Shown here: in pieces, positions 7,143-14,863 of the stretch
Layout of the letters: each line of letters opens with the position of its first letter
Numbering within the stretch: position 1 is the stretch's first letter
NCBI GenBank assembly: GCA_016650435.1
Contig: JAENVT010000005.1
Location: 1-19,340, forward strand
From: Ilumatobacteraceae bacterium
GTDB lineage: Bacteria > Actinomycetota > Acidimicrobiia > Acidimicrobiales > Ilumatobacteraceae
DNA length: 19,340 nt
Direction of reading: 5' to 3'
The notes under the pieces: model-generated
Told to the model about the DNA's origin: nothing
The model's input: only the letters and a program-made list of their open reading frames with translations
Databases searched by the model: none
Translations under genes and position numbers: made by a program

Positions 7143-9470
7143 GTGCTTGCTCGCCTTGCTCGTTTTAGCTTTCGTAAGCGGTGGCTCATGGTGTTCGCCA
7201 TCTGGCTGCCGCTGCTGGTCGGCCTGTCGGCGATCAGCGGAGCGCTGAAGACCGACTACCACACCGACTTCACCCAGCCCAACAGCGAGTCGAAGCAGGT
7301 GCAAGACGCGTTCGCCAGGGCTGGTGACAAGACAGCCGATGGCATACCCGCGCAGATCGTCTTCACCGCGCCTCAGGGCGTGCAAGACCCCGCCGTCAAG
7401 GCGGCAATGACCTCGTTCTTCGACGATGTCGCCACGTTCCCCGGCATCAAGGTGACGAGCCCCTACAGCCCGGAGGGTGCGGCGCAGATCAGTGCCGACA
7501 AGCCCATCGCCTTCGGCGAGCTCACCGTTGGCAAGCGGACGCAAACAGAGTTCATGTCGATCGCCGACAAGATCAAAGCGCGTGGTGCACAGGCCCAGGT
7601 CTCCGGGTTGACCATCGAATACGGCGGCCAGATCTTCAACGCCATCAAGTTCCCAGAGAGCGAAGTACTGGGCATCCTGGCAGCGGTGATCATCCTGTTG
7701 ATCGCCTTCGGTTCCGTCCTGGCGATGGGGCTTCCCGTCGGCACGGCGATCTTTGGCCTCGGCGTCAGCATCGGTTTGATCGGCATCGCCAGCCACGGAT
7801 TCTCGATGCCCGACTTCGCGCCGCAGATGGCGGCGATGATCGGCCTCGGTGTGGGCATCGACTACGCGTTGTTCATCGTCTCGCGCTATCGCGAGGGCCT
7901 GCACAATGGGCTCGATCCCGAGCAAGCAGTGATGGAGTCGATCGACTCCAGTGGCCGAGCCGTGTTGTTCGCCGGGATAACCGTCATCATCTCGCTGCTC
8001 GGCCTGATGGCCATGGGACTGGCGTTCGTCAACGGTCTGGCCATCTCCGGCGCGGCCGCCGTGCTGGTGATGATGATCGCCGCGCTCACGTTGCTGCCTG
8101 CGCTGCTCGGCTTCGTCGGTAACAAGATCGACAACACCTCGCGGGCGGCCGGCATTGCCGTTGGTGTGTTTGTAGGGATTGCACTCGTCGGTGTAGTCGC
8201 CAAGAAGCTCGGCCCCGCTCTCGGGGTTGCCGCATTGCTCGCCATCCTCATCATGGTCGCCGGCTACCTGCCGTTCGGTCACGCCTTGCGGCAACCGATG
8301 AGGCACCGCGCTCCGAAGCCACGCGACCAGCGGTTCTGGTATCGGTGGAGCCGCGTCATCCAACACCGACCCTGGCCTGCATTTTGCGCTGGGGCCATCG
8401 CACTGCTTGTTCTTGCGTCACCACTGCTGTCGATCCACCTCGGTTTCACCGACTCGGGGGTATTGAAGAAAGACCAGACAACTAGGCGCGCTTACGACCT
8501 CGTCGCCGAAGGTTTCGGCCCAGGGTTCAGCGGTCCGCTGGCAATCGTCAGCGACGACCCGAAGATGACGCCGGAGATCGCCGCCAAGGTCGACACTGTG
8601 CTGAAGTCCGACCCAGGCATCGCCTTCGCCACGCCCGGGCGTCAGCTAGCAAGCGCCGATGGAACCCCCGTTACGCCGGCAACATGGTCGTGGGTTGCGT
8701 TCCCAAAGACCTCTGCTCAGGACCAAGCAACGCGTGATCTTGTCAAAAGGTTGCGCGGCAGCGAGCTGAAGGCCGTCGGGGCCTCGGTCCTCGTCGGTGG
8801 GTTCACCGCCGGCGGCATCGACTTCTCGACATACATCGCCGGTCGATTGCCGATCCTGATCGGCGCGGTCTTGATCCTCAGCTTCTTGCTGTTGATGTGT
8901 GTGTTCCGCAGCCTGCTCGTGCCCCTCAAGGCAGTGGTCATGAACCTGCTGTCGATCGGGGCGTCGTACGGCGTGATCGTTGCCATCTTCCAATGGGGCT
9001 GGCTGAAGAGCGCCATCGGTGTCGAGCAGACCGGCCCGATCGAGCCGTGGGTCCCGATGATGCTGTTTGCGATCGTGTTCGGCCTGTCGATGGACTACGA
9101 GGTGTTCCTGCTGTCGCGAATGAAGGAAGAGTTCGTTCGCACGGGTGACAACGCCACCGCGGTCGCCGACGGGCTCGCCGCGACCGCCAGGGTCATCACC
9201 GCGGCAGCCCTGATCATGGTCTGCGTGTTCTCGGCCTTCGTGCTGGGCGACGACCGCAACCTCAAGCTGTTCGGCTTGGGTCTGGCGTCGGCAGTGTTCG
9301 TCGACGCCACCCTGGTTCGAATGGTCCTTGTGCCGGCGACCATGGAGTTGTTGGGAGCGCGCAACTGGTGGTTCCCGAAGTCGCTCGAGAAGTTCCTTCC
9401 GAAACTCAACGTCGAGGGTCACCACAGCGACCACGTGCAAGACCCGGAACCGGAGTCCGTACTGGTCTGA
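7143..9470 (+). CDS. MMPL-family (RND superfamily) membrane transporter
   Basis: A 775-residue inner-membrane transporter of the MmpL type, which exports lipids or other hydrophobic molecules using the proton gradient. It has the family plan: TM1, extracytoplasmic domain 1 (about 33-170), TM2-6, TM7, domain 2 (about 440-560), TM8-12. The paired acidic motifs are GLGVGIDYALFIVSR (Asp240-Tyr241) and FGLSMDYEVFLLSR (Asp651-Tyr652), the proton-relay positions. GTG 7143 with GGAGGGG upstream gives LARLARFSFRKRWLM, a normal MMPL start; longer starts run antisense through rsgA. Two extra hydrophobic segments lie at about residues 337-357 and 360-380, in what is normally a cytoplasmic loop. The C-terminus is short and acidic. 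The substrate is unknown. Confidence 0.93.
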   Translation: MLARLARFSFRKRWLMVFAIWLPLLVGLSAISGALKTDYHTDFTQPNSESKQVQDAFARAGDKTADGIPAQIVFTAPQGVQDPAVKAAMTSFFDDVATFPGIKVTSPYSPEGAAQISADKPIAFGELTVGKRTQTEFMSIADKIKARGAQAQVSGLTIEYGGQIFNAIKFPESEVLGILAAVIILLIAFGSVLAMGLPVGTAIFGLGVSIGLIGIASHGFSMPDFAPQMAAMIGLGVGIDYALFIVSRYREGLHNGLDPEQAVMESIDSSGRAVLFAGITVIISLLGLMAMGLAFVNGLAISGAAAVLVMMIAALTLLPALLGFVGNKIDNTSRAAGIAVGVFVGIALVGVVAKKLGPALGVAALLAILIMVAGYLPFGHALRQPMRHRAPKPRDQRFWYRWSRVIQHRPWPAFCAGAIALLVLASPLLSIHLGFTDSGVLKKDQTTRRAYDLVAEGFGPGFSGPLAIVSDDPKMTPEIAAKVDTVLKSDPGIAFATPGRQLASADGTPVTPATWSWVAFPKTSAQDQATRDLVKRLRGSELKAVGASVLVGGFTAGGIDFSTYIAGRLPILIGAVLILSFLLLMCVFRSLLVPLKAVVMNLLSIGASYGVIVAIFQWGWLKSAIGVEQTGPIEPWVPMMLFAIVFGLSMDYEVFLLSRMKEEFVRTGDNATAVADGLAATARVITAAALIMVCVFSAFVLGDDRNLKLFGLGLASAVFVDATLVRMVLVPATMELLGARNWWFPKSLEKFLPKLNVEGHHSDHVQDPEPESVLV

Positions 9471-9568
9471 ATGCATCACTTCATGCGTCACTTGGCCGTG
9501 GCGAATTCGACGTCGAGATCGGGGACGCCTTGACAAGGACCCCCGCTATCACGTAGCGATACCGACAC
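9471..9568 (+). promoter_or_regulatory. topA upstream region: direct repeat, palindrome and candidate promoter
   Basis: Ninety-eight bases between the MMPL gene and topA. They hold, in order: two near-identical 11-base direct repeats ATGC(A/G)TCACTT at 9471-9481 and 9483-9493 (10/11 match, period 12); a perfect 10-base palindrome TCGACGTCGA at 9507-9516; an exact TTGACA at 9530-9535; and TAGCGA at 9554-9559 after an 18-base spacer. A start about 7-10 bases later would fall at or just before ATG 9569, and there is no Shine-Dalgarno sequence, so topA may be leaderless. No terminator for the MMPL gene is visible. Confidence 0.45.
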
Positions 9569-12217
9569 ATGGCCAAACCACTTGTCATCGTCGAATCGCC
9601 CGCAAAGGCCAAGACCATCTCCAAGTTCTTGGGCAACGCGTTCGATGTGCGCGCCTCGGTTGGGCATGTTGCCGACCTGCCCAGCAAGGGATTGTCGATC
9701 GATGTCGACAACGGGTTCAAGCCGACATACGAGCTGACGGTTCGCGGCGCCCAGGTGGTGAAAGAGCTGCGTGCGCTGATGAAAGACGCGAGCGAGCTGT
9801 ACCTCGCCACCGACGAAGACCGCGAGGGCGAGGCCATCAGCTGGCATCTGCTCGAGTACCTGAAGCCGAAGATCCCAGTCAAGCGCATGGTGTTTCACGA
9901 GATCACCAAGACCGCCATCGACCACGCCGTCAACAACCCTCGCGGCATCGACTACGGGTTGGTCGACGCGGCCGAGACTCGCCGATTGCTCGATCGGCTG
10001 TACGGGTACGAGGTTTCGCCGGTGTTGTGGCGTCGCGTCAATCGCGGCCTGTCCGCTGGGCGCGTGCAGAGTCCATCGGTTCGCCTGATCGTCGAACGCG
10101 AGCGCGAGCGAATCGCATTCGTCCAGGCCGGCTACTGGGACATCGAACTGCTCACCGCGACGTCGCCGGCGTTCACCGCCACCCTCGTCGCCCTCGACGA
10201 TGCCAAGGTGGCAACCGGTAAGGATTTCGGCCGCGACGGTCAGCCCAAGAAGGGCGTCATCGTCGTCGACGAGACGCGCGCCCGAGCATTGGCCGACAGC
10301 CTCAACACCTCTGAGTTCACGGTCAGTTCCGTGGAGGAGCGGCCGTACCGCAGCGCCCCGAAAGCGCCGTTCATGACCTCGACGCTGCAGCAAGAAGGCG
10401 GTCGCAAGTTGCGGCTCAGTGCCTCGCAGGTGATGCGCGTGGCACAGGGTTTGTACGAGCGCGGCTACATCACCTACATGCGAACCGACAACGTCACGCT
10501 CAGCGATGAAGCACTATCGGCTGTTCGCGCCGAGGTCAAGCGCGGCTACGGCGACAAGTTCCTTTCGCCGTCTCCGAGGCAGTTCTCGTCGAAAACCAAG
10601 AATGCCCAGGAAGCCCACGAAGCGATCCGTCCGTCGACGCCGTTGCGCAGCCCCGACTCTCTTGCCGCTGAGTTGAACGGCCAGGAGCTGTCGATGTACC
10701 GGATGATCTGGCAACGCACCCTGGCATCGCAGATGGCCGACGCGACAGGCGTCACCGTCACGGTCCGGCTGGCGGCGACGGCGGTCGACTCGACCAACAA
10801 CGATGCCTTGACGGTCGCCGTGTTCGCGGCCAGTGGCACGACGATCAGCTTTGCGGGCTACCGGCAGGTATACGTCGAGTCGGTCGACGACAGCGAGGCC
10901 GGCGACGACGAGCGCGAGGCGCTGCTGCCGCCGCTGACAGTCGGTGCCGTCGTTGGTGTGCAGTCGTTGACCCCTAACGGTCATACGACATCGCCGCCCG
11001 CTCGATACACGGAAGCATCGCTTGTCAAACGGCTCGAGGAGCTCGGCATCGGTCGGCCGTCGACGTGGGCGTCGATCATCCAAACCGTGCAAGACCGCGG
11101 ATATGTGTGGAAGAAGGGCCAGGCACTGGTGCCGACGTGGACTGCCTTCGCCGTCGTCGGATTGCTGGAGAAGCACTTCGACGGGCTCGTCGACTACGCG
11201 TTCACCGCGCGCATCGAGGAAGACCTCGACTCGATCGCTCGCAACGAGCTGCAAAAGCAGGACTGGCTGCAAAACTTCTACTTCGGTGACGAGGCCGTCA
11301 ACCTGCCCGGTCTCAAGCGACTCGTCGAAGAGAACCTCGACGAGATCGATGCCGCCGAGATCAACACGTTCCCCGTCGGCAACGATCCTGATGGCAACCT
11401 GATCGTGGTCAAGCCCGGCAAGTACGGGCCATACGTCAAGCGCGGCGACGACACCGCCAGCGTGCCCGACGACCTCACGCCCGACGAGCTCACCGTCGAG
11501 ATGGCACTGACGCTGCTGGCGATGCCGAAGAGCGACGAGCCGATCGGCGAGCTCGACGGCTATCCGGTGTTCGCCAAGAACGGCCGCTACGGGCCGTACG
11601 TGCAGTGGGGTGCGCCCGACAATCTGCCGCCCGGCTTGGACAAGCCCAGGATGGCCAGTCTGTTCAAGACGATGGTGCTCGAGCGGGTGACGGTTGAAGA
11701 GGCCGAGGAGCTGTTGCAGTTGCCGCGCACGCTCGGCGTCGACCCGGCCGACGGCGAGACGATCACTGCCAACAACGGCCGCTACGGGCCGTATGTGCAG
11801 AAGGGCAAGGATTTCCGCAACATCACCAACGAAGAGCAGTTGTTGACCATCACCTTGGACCAGGCGCTGGAGATCTTCTCGCAGCCGAAGGTGTTCCGCC
11901 GCGGCGGTGCCACCAACATGGCGGCGAAAGGTCCGCTGCGCGAGTTCGGCAACGACCCAGCCAGCGGAAAGCCCGTCGTGGCCAAAGATGGCAAGTTCGG
12001 CGTGTACGTGACCGACGGCGAGACCAACGCCTCGCTGTCGAAAGGTGATCGGCTCGAGGCGATGCCCGCCGAGAGGGCCTACGAACTGCTGGCGGTTCGC
12101 CGCGAAGCGATCATCGAACGCGGCGGCGCGCCTGCAAAGAAGGCCCGGGCAACGAAGAAGGCCGCGACCAAGAAGGCCGCGCCGCGCAAGGCTGCCGCCA
12201 AGGAGACCACTACCTGA
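9569..12217 (+). CDS. topA: DNA topoisomerase I (type IA)
   Basis: An 882-residue enzyme that relaxes negative supercoils through a single-strand break. The TOPRIM domain has Glu9 (VIVESPAKAKTI) and the acidic cluster Asp82/Asp84/Glu86 (TDEDREGE). The catalytic tyrosine is Tyr303 in YITYMRTDN. The C-terminal part has no zinc fingers. It has four repeats marked by G-K/R-Y/F-G-x-Y-V at residues 617, 672, 737 and 808, and a tail of about 25 residues rich in Lys and Ala, as in mycobacterial TopA, which helps DNA binding and processivity. Length is in the usual actinobacterial range. The start is fixed by MAKPLVIVESPAKA. It ends 1 base from the convergent permease gene. Confidence 0.97.
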   Translation: MAKPLVIVESPAKAKTISKFLGNAFDVRASVGHVADLPSKGLSIDVDNGFKPTYELTVRGAQVVKELRALMKDASELYLATDEDREGEAISWHLLEYLKPKIPVKRMVFHEITKTAIDHAVNNPRGIDYGLVDAAETRRLLDRLYGYEVSPVLWRRVNRGLSAGRVQSPSVRLIVERERERIAFVQAGYWDIELLTATSPAFTATLVALDDAKVATGKDFGRDGQPKKGVIVVDETRARALADSLNTSEFTVSSVEERPYRSAPKAPFMTSTLQQEGGRKLRLSASQVMRVAQGLYERGYITYMRTDNVTLSDEALSAVRAEVKRGYGDKFLSPSPRQFSSKTKNAQEAHEAIRPSTPLRSPDSLAAELNGQELSMYRMIWQRTLASQMADATGVTVTVRLAATAVDSTNNDALTVAVFAASGTTISFAGYRQVYVESVDDSEAGDDEREALLPPLTVGAVVGVQSLTPNGHTTSPPARYTEASLVKRLEELGIGRPSTWASIIQTVQDRGYVWKKGQALVPTWTAFAVVGLLEKHFDGLVDYAFTARIEEDLDSIARNELQKQDWLQNFYFGDEAVNLPGLKRLVEENLDEIDAAEINTFPVGNDPDGNLIVVKPGKYGPYVKRGDDTASVPDDLTPDELTVEMALTLLAMPKSDEPIGELDGYPVFAKNGRYGPYVQWGAPDNLPPGLDKPRMASLFKTMVLERVTVEEAEELLQLPRTLGVDPADGETITANNGRYGPYVQKGKDFRNITNEEQLLTITLDQALEIFSQPKVFRRGGATNMAAKGPLREFGNDPASGKPVVAKDGKFGVYVTDGETNASLSKGDRLEAMPAERAYELLAVRREAIIERGGAPAKKARATKKAATKKAAPRKAAAKETTT

Positions 12218-12218
12218 G

Positions 12219-13094
12219 TCAACCGGCGATCATGACGCCGAGCACTCCCGCGAGCACCAACGCCGCGCCCGCGAACTCGCGCCGAGTGTTGCGCTCGTGC
12301 AGCCACCAGTGGGCGACGGAGAACGTGAACAGCAGCTCCACCTGACCAAAGGTGCGGACCTTTGCGGCGTTCTGCAACGCGAAGGCCCATGCAAAACAGG
12401 CCGAACCACAGACGCTGAGTACGCCGACCACCGAACTCGACCGCCAATGATGAAATGCCAGGCGAATCTGTTCGCGCTCGCGCACCGCGAGGTAGCCGCC
12501 ATGGATCACCGTCTGCATGGTGTTCATCACGGCCAACGCGACGATGGCGCGCACGAATGCCGGCGCGTCGCCGAGCGATTGCGTTGCCGCGCGGATGCCA
12601 ACAGCGGCGAGCCCGAATCCGGTGCCGGCGAGTATGCCCAACAGAGCAGCCCTGTCGGGGTGCCGAAGAAGCGTTCGTCCGCCGGCCAGCAGTACCACAC
12701 CCGACAAGCACAACACGGTGGCGAGCCATCCCAATGGTCGAAGCGTCTCGTCGAGCAATACGGCCGAGAACACTGCGACCTGCACTACTTCTGTCTTCGA
12801 ATACACAGTGCCGACCGCAAACCCGCTGGCATCGAACGCGCTGATGAGGAAGATCGTCGCCACGATTTGGGCAAGACCGCCTCCGGCGATCAACGGCCAG
12901 AAGCGAGCGGGCGGCATCGGCAGGTGGTGACCGCTGATGGCGACGACGGCCACGGCGCTGAAGGCGATCGGAGCGCCCCACACGTAGCGCACGAACCCTG
13001 CACCGCTGACCGAAAGCAGGGCGCGCAACCGTTGCTGCATCGCCGTTCGCCAGGTTTGAAAGATCGCCGCAACGACCGTCACGATCATCCACAT
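12219..13094 (-). CDS. EamA/DMT-superfamily permease
   Basis: A 291-residue protein with about ten hydrophobic segments arranged as two EamA repeats, the plan of drug/metabolite transporters of the inner membrane. The first half has FVRYVWGAPIAFSAVAVVAISG and AFDASGFAVGTVYSKTEVVQVAVFSAVLLDETL, where the Glu-rich end of the helix is the usual EamA signature. The second half repeats it with FAWAFALQNAAKVRTFGQVELLFTFSVAHWWLHE. The substrate is unknown. It is convergent with topA and divergent from tmk, so it breaks an otherwise collinear topA-tmk-holB order. No strong ribosome site precedes ATG 13094; a 7-base tandem repeat (CAGTTCT on the plus strand) lies there instead. Confidence 0.9.
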   Translation of the reverse strand: MWMIVTVVAAIFQTWRTAMQQRLRALLSVSGAGFVRYVWGAPIAFSAVAVVAISGHHLPMPPARFWPLIAGGGLAQIVATIFLISAFDASGFAVGTVYSKTEVVQVAVFSAVLLDETLRPLGWLATVLCLSGVVLLAGGRTLLRHPDRAALLGILAGTGFGLAAVGIRAATQSLGDAPAFVRAIVALAVMNTMQTVIHGGYLAVREREQIRLAFHHWRSSSVVGVLSVCGSACFAWAFALQNAAKVRTFGQVELLFTFSVAHWWLHERNTRREFAGAALVLAGVLGVMIAG

Positions 13095-13191
13095 CGCCAG
13101 TTCTCAGTTCTCAATATTTAGGATCTATATCTCACAAATGTGCTAGCATATCCAACGAGATGCCCGTCCCGCTCGATATGGTGCGGCGGGT
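13095..13191. promoter_or_regulatory. Divergent EamA/tmk intergenic region with AT-rich core and operator-like palindrome
   Basis: This 97-base region contains the AT-richest stretch in the window (about 13112-13151). It holds a tandem CAGTTCT pair (13098-13111), a small inverted repeat CACA-AA-TGTG (13133-13142), and a 14-base near-palindrome ATGTGCT-AGCATAT (13138-13151, one mismatched pair) centred on the exact palindrome TGCTAGCA. TAGCAT (13144-13149) could be the -10 of tmk, with a leader of about 36 bases. The palindrome would then overlie it as an operator. No clear -35 is seen. Confidence 0.4.
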
Positions 13192-13800
13192 ATGAGAACG
13201 GGTCGCTACATCGCCCTCGAGGGTGCAGAGGGCACCGGCAAGAGCACGCACGCGGCCCGCTTGGCAGTGCATCTCGACGCCGTGTTGACCCGTGAAACCG
13301 GTGGCACCGACATCGGCGTGCGGATCCGTACGATCCTGCACGACACCTCGGTGACTCATCTCTCACATCGAGCAGAAGCGCTGCTGACTGCAGCCGACCG
13401 GGCGCAACACATCGACGAGGTCGTGGCCCCGGCGCTCGCCGCCGGTCGCCATGTCGTCAGCGATCGCAGTGTGTATTCGACGCTGGCCTACCAGGGTTAT
13501 GGGCGCTGCCTGCCGATCGACGAGATCCGCCGGATCAACGAGTGGGCGCTGCATGGCCGGTGGCCCGACCTGGTCGTGCTGATCGATACGCCAACCGAGG
13601 TGCTCGAACGACGGATGCGTGGTCGCCAACTCGACCGCTTCGAACGCGAGGATGACGACTTCCACGCCCGAGTGCGCGAGGGCTTCCGAACGATGGCCGC
13701 CGAAGATCCAGACCACTGGGCGGTGATCGACGGTGCGGCCGGCATGGATGAAGTTGGTGCCAACATCCGCCGTTGCGTCGCCGAACGGCTGGGATTGTGA
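13192..13800 (+). CDS. tmk: Thymidylate kinase
   Basis: A 202-residue dTMP kinase making dTDP for DNA synthesis. The P-loop is GAEGTGKST (11-19), the DRx motif is SDRSVYSTLAYQG (Asp91-Arg92), and the LID region is MRGRQLDRFERED, where basic residues in the LID rather than the P-loop mark the E. coli-like type II. Length is typical. The substrate loop usually read as REPGGT is RETGGT here (residues 34-39), replacing a nearly invariant proline by Thr36. ATG 13192 is the only start in its frame before the P-loop; the ribosome site is weak (GGCGGG). It overlaps holB by 4 bases. The pair tmk-holB is a common bacterial operon. Confidence 0.95.
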   Translation: MRTGRYIALEGAEGTGKSTHAARLAVHLDAVLTRETGGTDIGVRIRTILHDTSVTHLSHRAEALLTAADRAQHIDEVVAPALAAGRHVVSDRSVYSTLAYQGYGRCLPIDEIRRINEWALHGRWPDLVVLIDTPTEVLERRMRGRQLDRFEREDDDFHARVREGFRTMAAEDPDHWAVIDGAAGMDEVGANIRRCVAERLGL

Positions 13801-14855
13801 ACAACGTCGTGAGCGCATCGGTGTGGTCGGCGGTCGTCGGTCAGCCCCAGGCAATCAGCAAGCTGTCGTTCGCCGCTGTCGATCCTGTTCACGCCTACCT
13901 GTTCGTCGGGCCGTCCGGATCGACGAAGGCCGAGGCCAGTCGAGCGTTCGCCGCGTTGTTGATGGCCGGCACCGACGACCCTGCACAGCGCGATGCCAGA
14001 TTGGCCCTCGCCGGCGAACATCCCGATGTGCGGGAAGTCGAGCGACAGGGGGCGCGCATCTCCGCCGAGCAGGTCGCCGACATCATCCGCAACGCATCAC
14101 TTGCTCCGGTCGAGGGCAACCGCAAGGTGATGATCTTGCACGACTTCCACCTGCTCGACGCCGCTGCCGCCGCCCGTCTGTTGAAGACGCTCGAGGAACC
14201 GCCGCCGAGCACCATCTTCATCGTGGTCGCCGACCAGGTCACGCCGGAGTTGGTGACCATTGCCTCCAGATGTGTGCGGATCCTGTTTGCCGCGTTGTCG
14301 ACCGAGACCGTCGCCGCCGAACTCATCGAATCGGGAATCGATCCGGACACCGCCGAAATCGCCGCTCAGGCCGCCGAGGGAAACCTCACCCGGGCTCGTG
14401 TTCTCGCCACCGACCCAGGGCTGATGAGCCGCAGGGACGCGTTCGCCGGACTGGCGGCGCGCCTCGACGGAACTGGCACGACAGTCGTGAAGCTGTGCAC
14501 CGAGGTGCTCGGCCTGATCGACGCCGCCGCCGCACCGCTGGCGACGCGTCAAGCCGATGAACTCGGCGCGCTCGAAGCTCGAGTCGCGGCGACGGGTGAA
14601 CGAGGTAGCGGCCGCAAGCAGGTCGAGGAGAACCACAAACGCGAGCTGCGTCGACATCGTGTCGACGAATTGCGCAGCGGGCTCGGCGTGCTTGCCGGCG
14701 CGTATCGCGACGCACTCGTGCGCGGCCAGTTGCCGCGGCCCGATGCGAGTGTCACCGCGGTGACACGCATCCACACTGCGCTCGAAGCAATGGAGCGCAA
14801 TCCCAACGAGACCCTGTTGCTGCAGTCGTTACTGCTCGACCTACCGTCGCTGTAG
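13797..14855 (+). CDS. holB: DNA polymerase III delta' subunit (clamp-loader, inactive-ATPase type)
   Basis: A 352-residue AAA+ clamp-loader subunit that helps open the beta clamp. GTG 13797 lies in a GTGA overlap with the tmk stop. The N-terminus WSAVVGQPQAISKL and YLFVGPSGS, the sensor-type LLKTLEEPPPSTIFI, and the conserved SRC motif (157-159), which presents an arginine finger to the neighbouring ATPase, identify delta'. The P-loop is degenerate (GPSGSTKA, 38-45: no Gly before Lys44 and no Ser/Thr after it), so it should not bind ATP productively. The four-cysteine zinc module expected around residues 55-80 is absent. Position after tmk is the usual one. It ends 8 bases before the convergent GGDEF/EAL gene. 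Confidence 0.92.
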   Translation: MNNVVSASVWSAVVGQPQAISKLSFAAVDPVHAYLFVGPSGSTKAEASRAFAALLMAGTDDPAQRDARLALAGEHPDVREVERQGARISAEQVADIIRNASLAPVEGNRKVMILHDFHLLDAAAAARLLKTLEEPPPSTIFIVVADQVTPELVTIASRCVRILFAALSTETVAAELIESGIDPDTAEIAAQAAEGNLTRARVLATDPGLMSRRDAFAGLAARLDGTGTTVVKLCTEVLGLIDAAAAPLATRQADELGALEARVAATGERGSGRKQVEENHKRELRRHRVDELRSGLGVLAGAYRDALVRGQLPRPDASVTAVTRIHTALEAMERNPNETLLLQSLLLDLPSL

Positions 14856-14863
14856 AGGCTCGG

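Noticed and set aside
7089..8366. Long upstream extension of the rsgA frame (about 425 codons)
   Set aside because: It is antisense to the MMPL gene and its translation is the Asp/Gln/His/Arg-rich type produced by GC-rich antisense frames; RsgA has its normal length from 7088.
8646..9536. Minus-strand frame of 296 codons antisense to the MMPL C-terminal half
   Set aside because: Low-complexity His/Gln/Arg/Glu-rich translation mirrors the opposite strand; no family features.
9488..10393. Minus-strand frame of 301 codons antisense to the topA N-terminus
   Set aside because: It overlaps the TOPRIM domain coding region, and shows no domain or ribosome site.
13098..13111. Tandem CAGTTCT repeat as a ribosome site or slippage tract
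   Set aside because: Two 7-base copies only; no Shine-Dalgarno match on the minus strand and no evidence of function.
12045..13121. Plus-strand frame of 358 codons through the EamA gene
   Set aside because: It is antisense to a clear ten-helix permease and its translation is charged, repetitive shadow sequence.
14856..14863. Terminator between holB and the GGDEF/EAL gene
   Set aside because: Only 8 bases separate the convergent stops and I see no stem with a T-run on either strand there.
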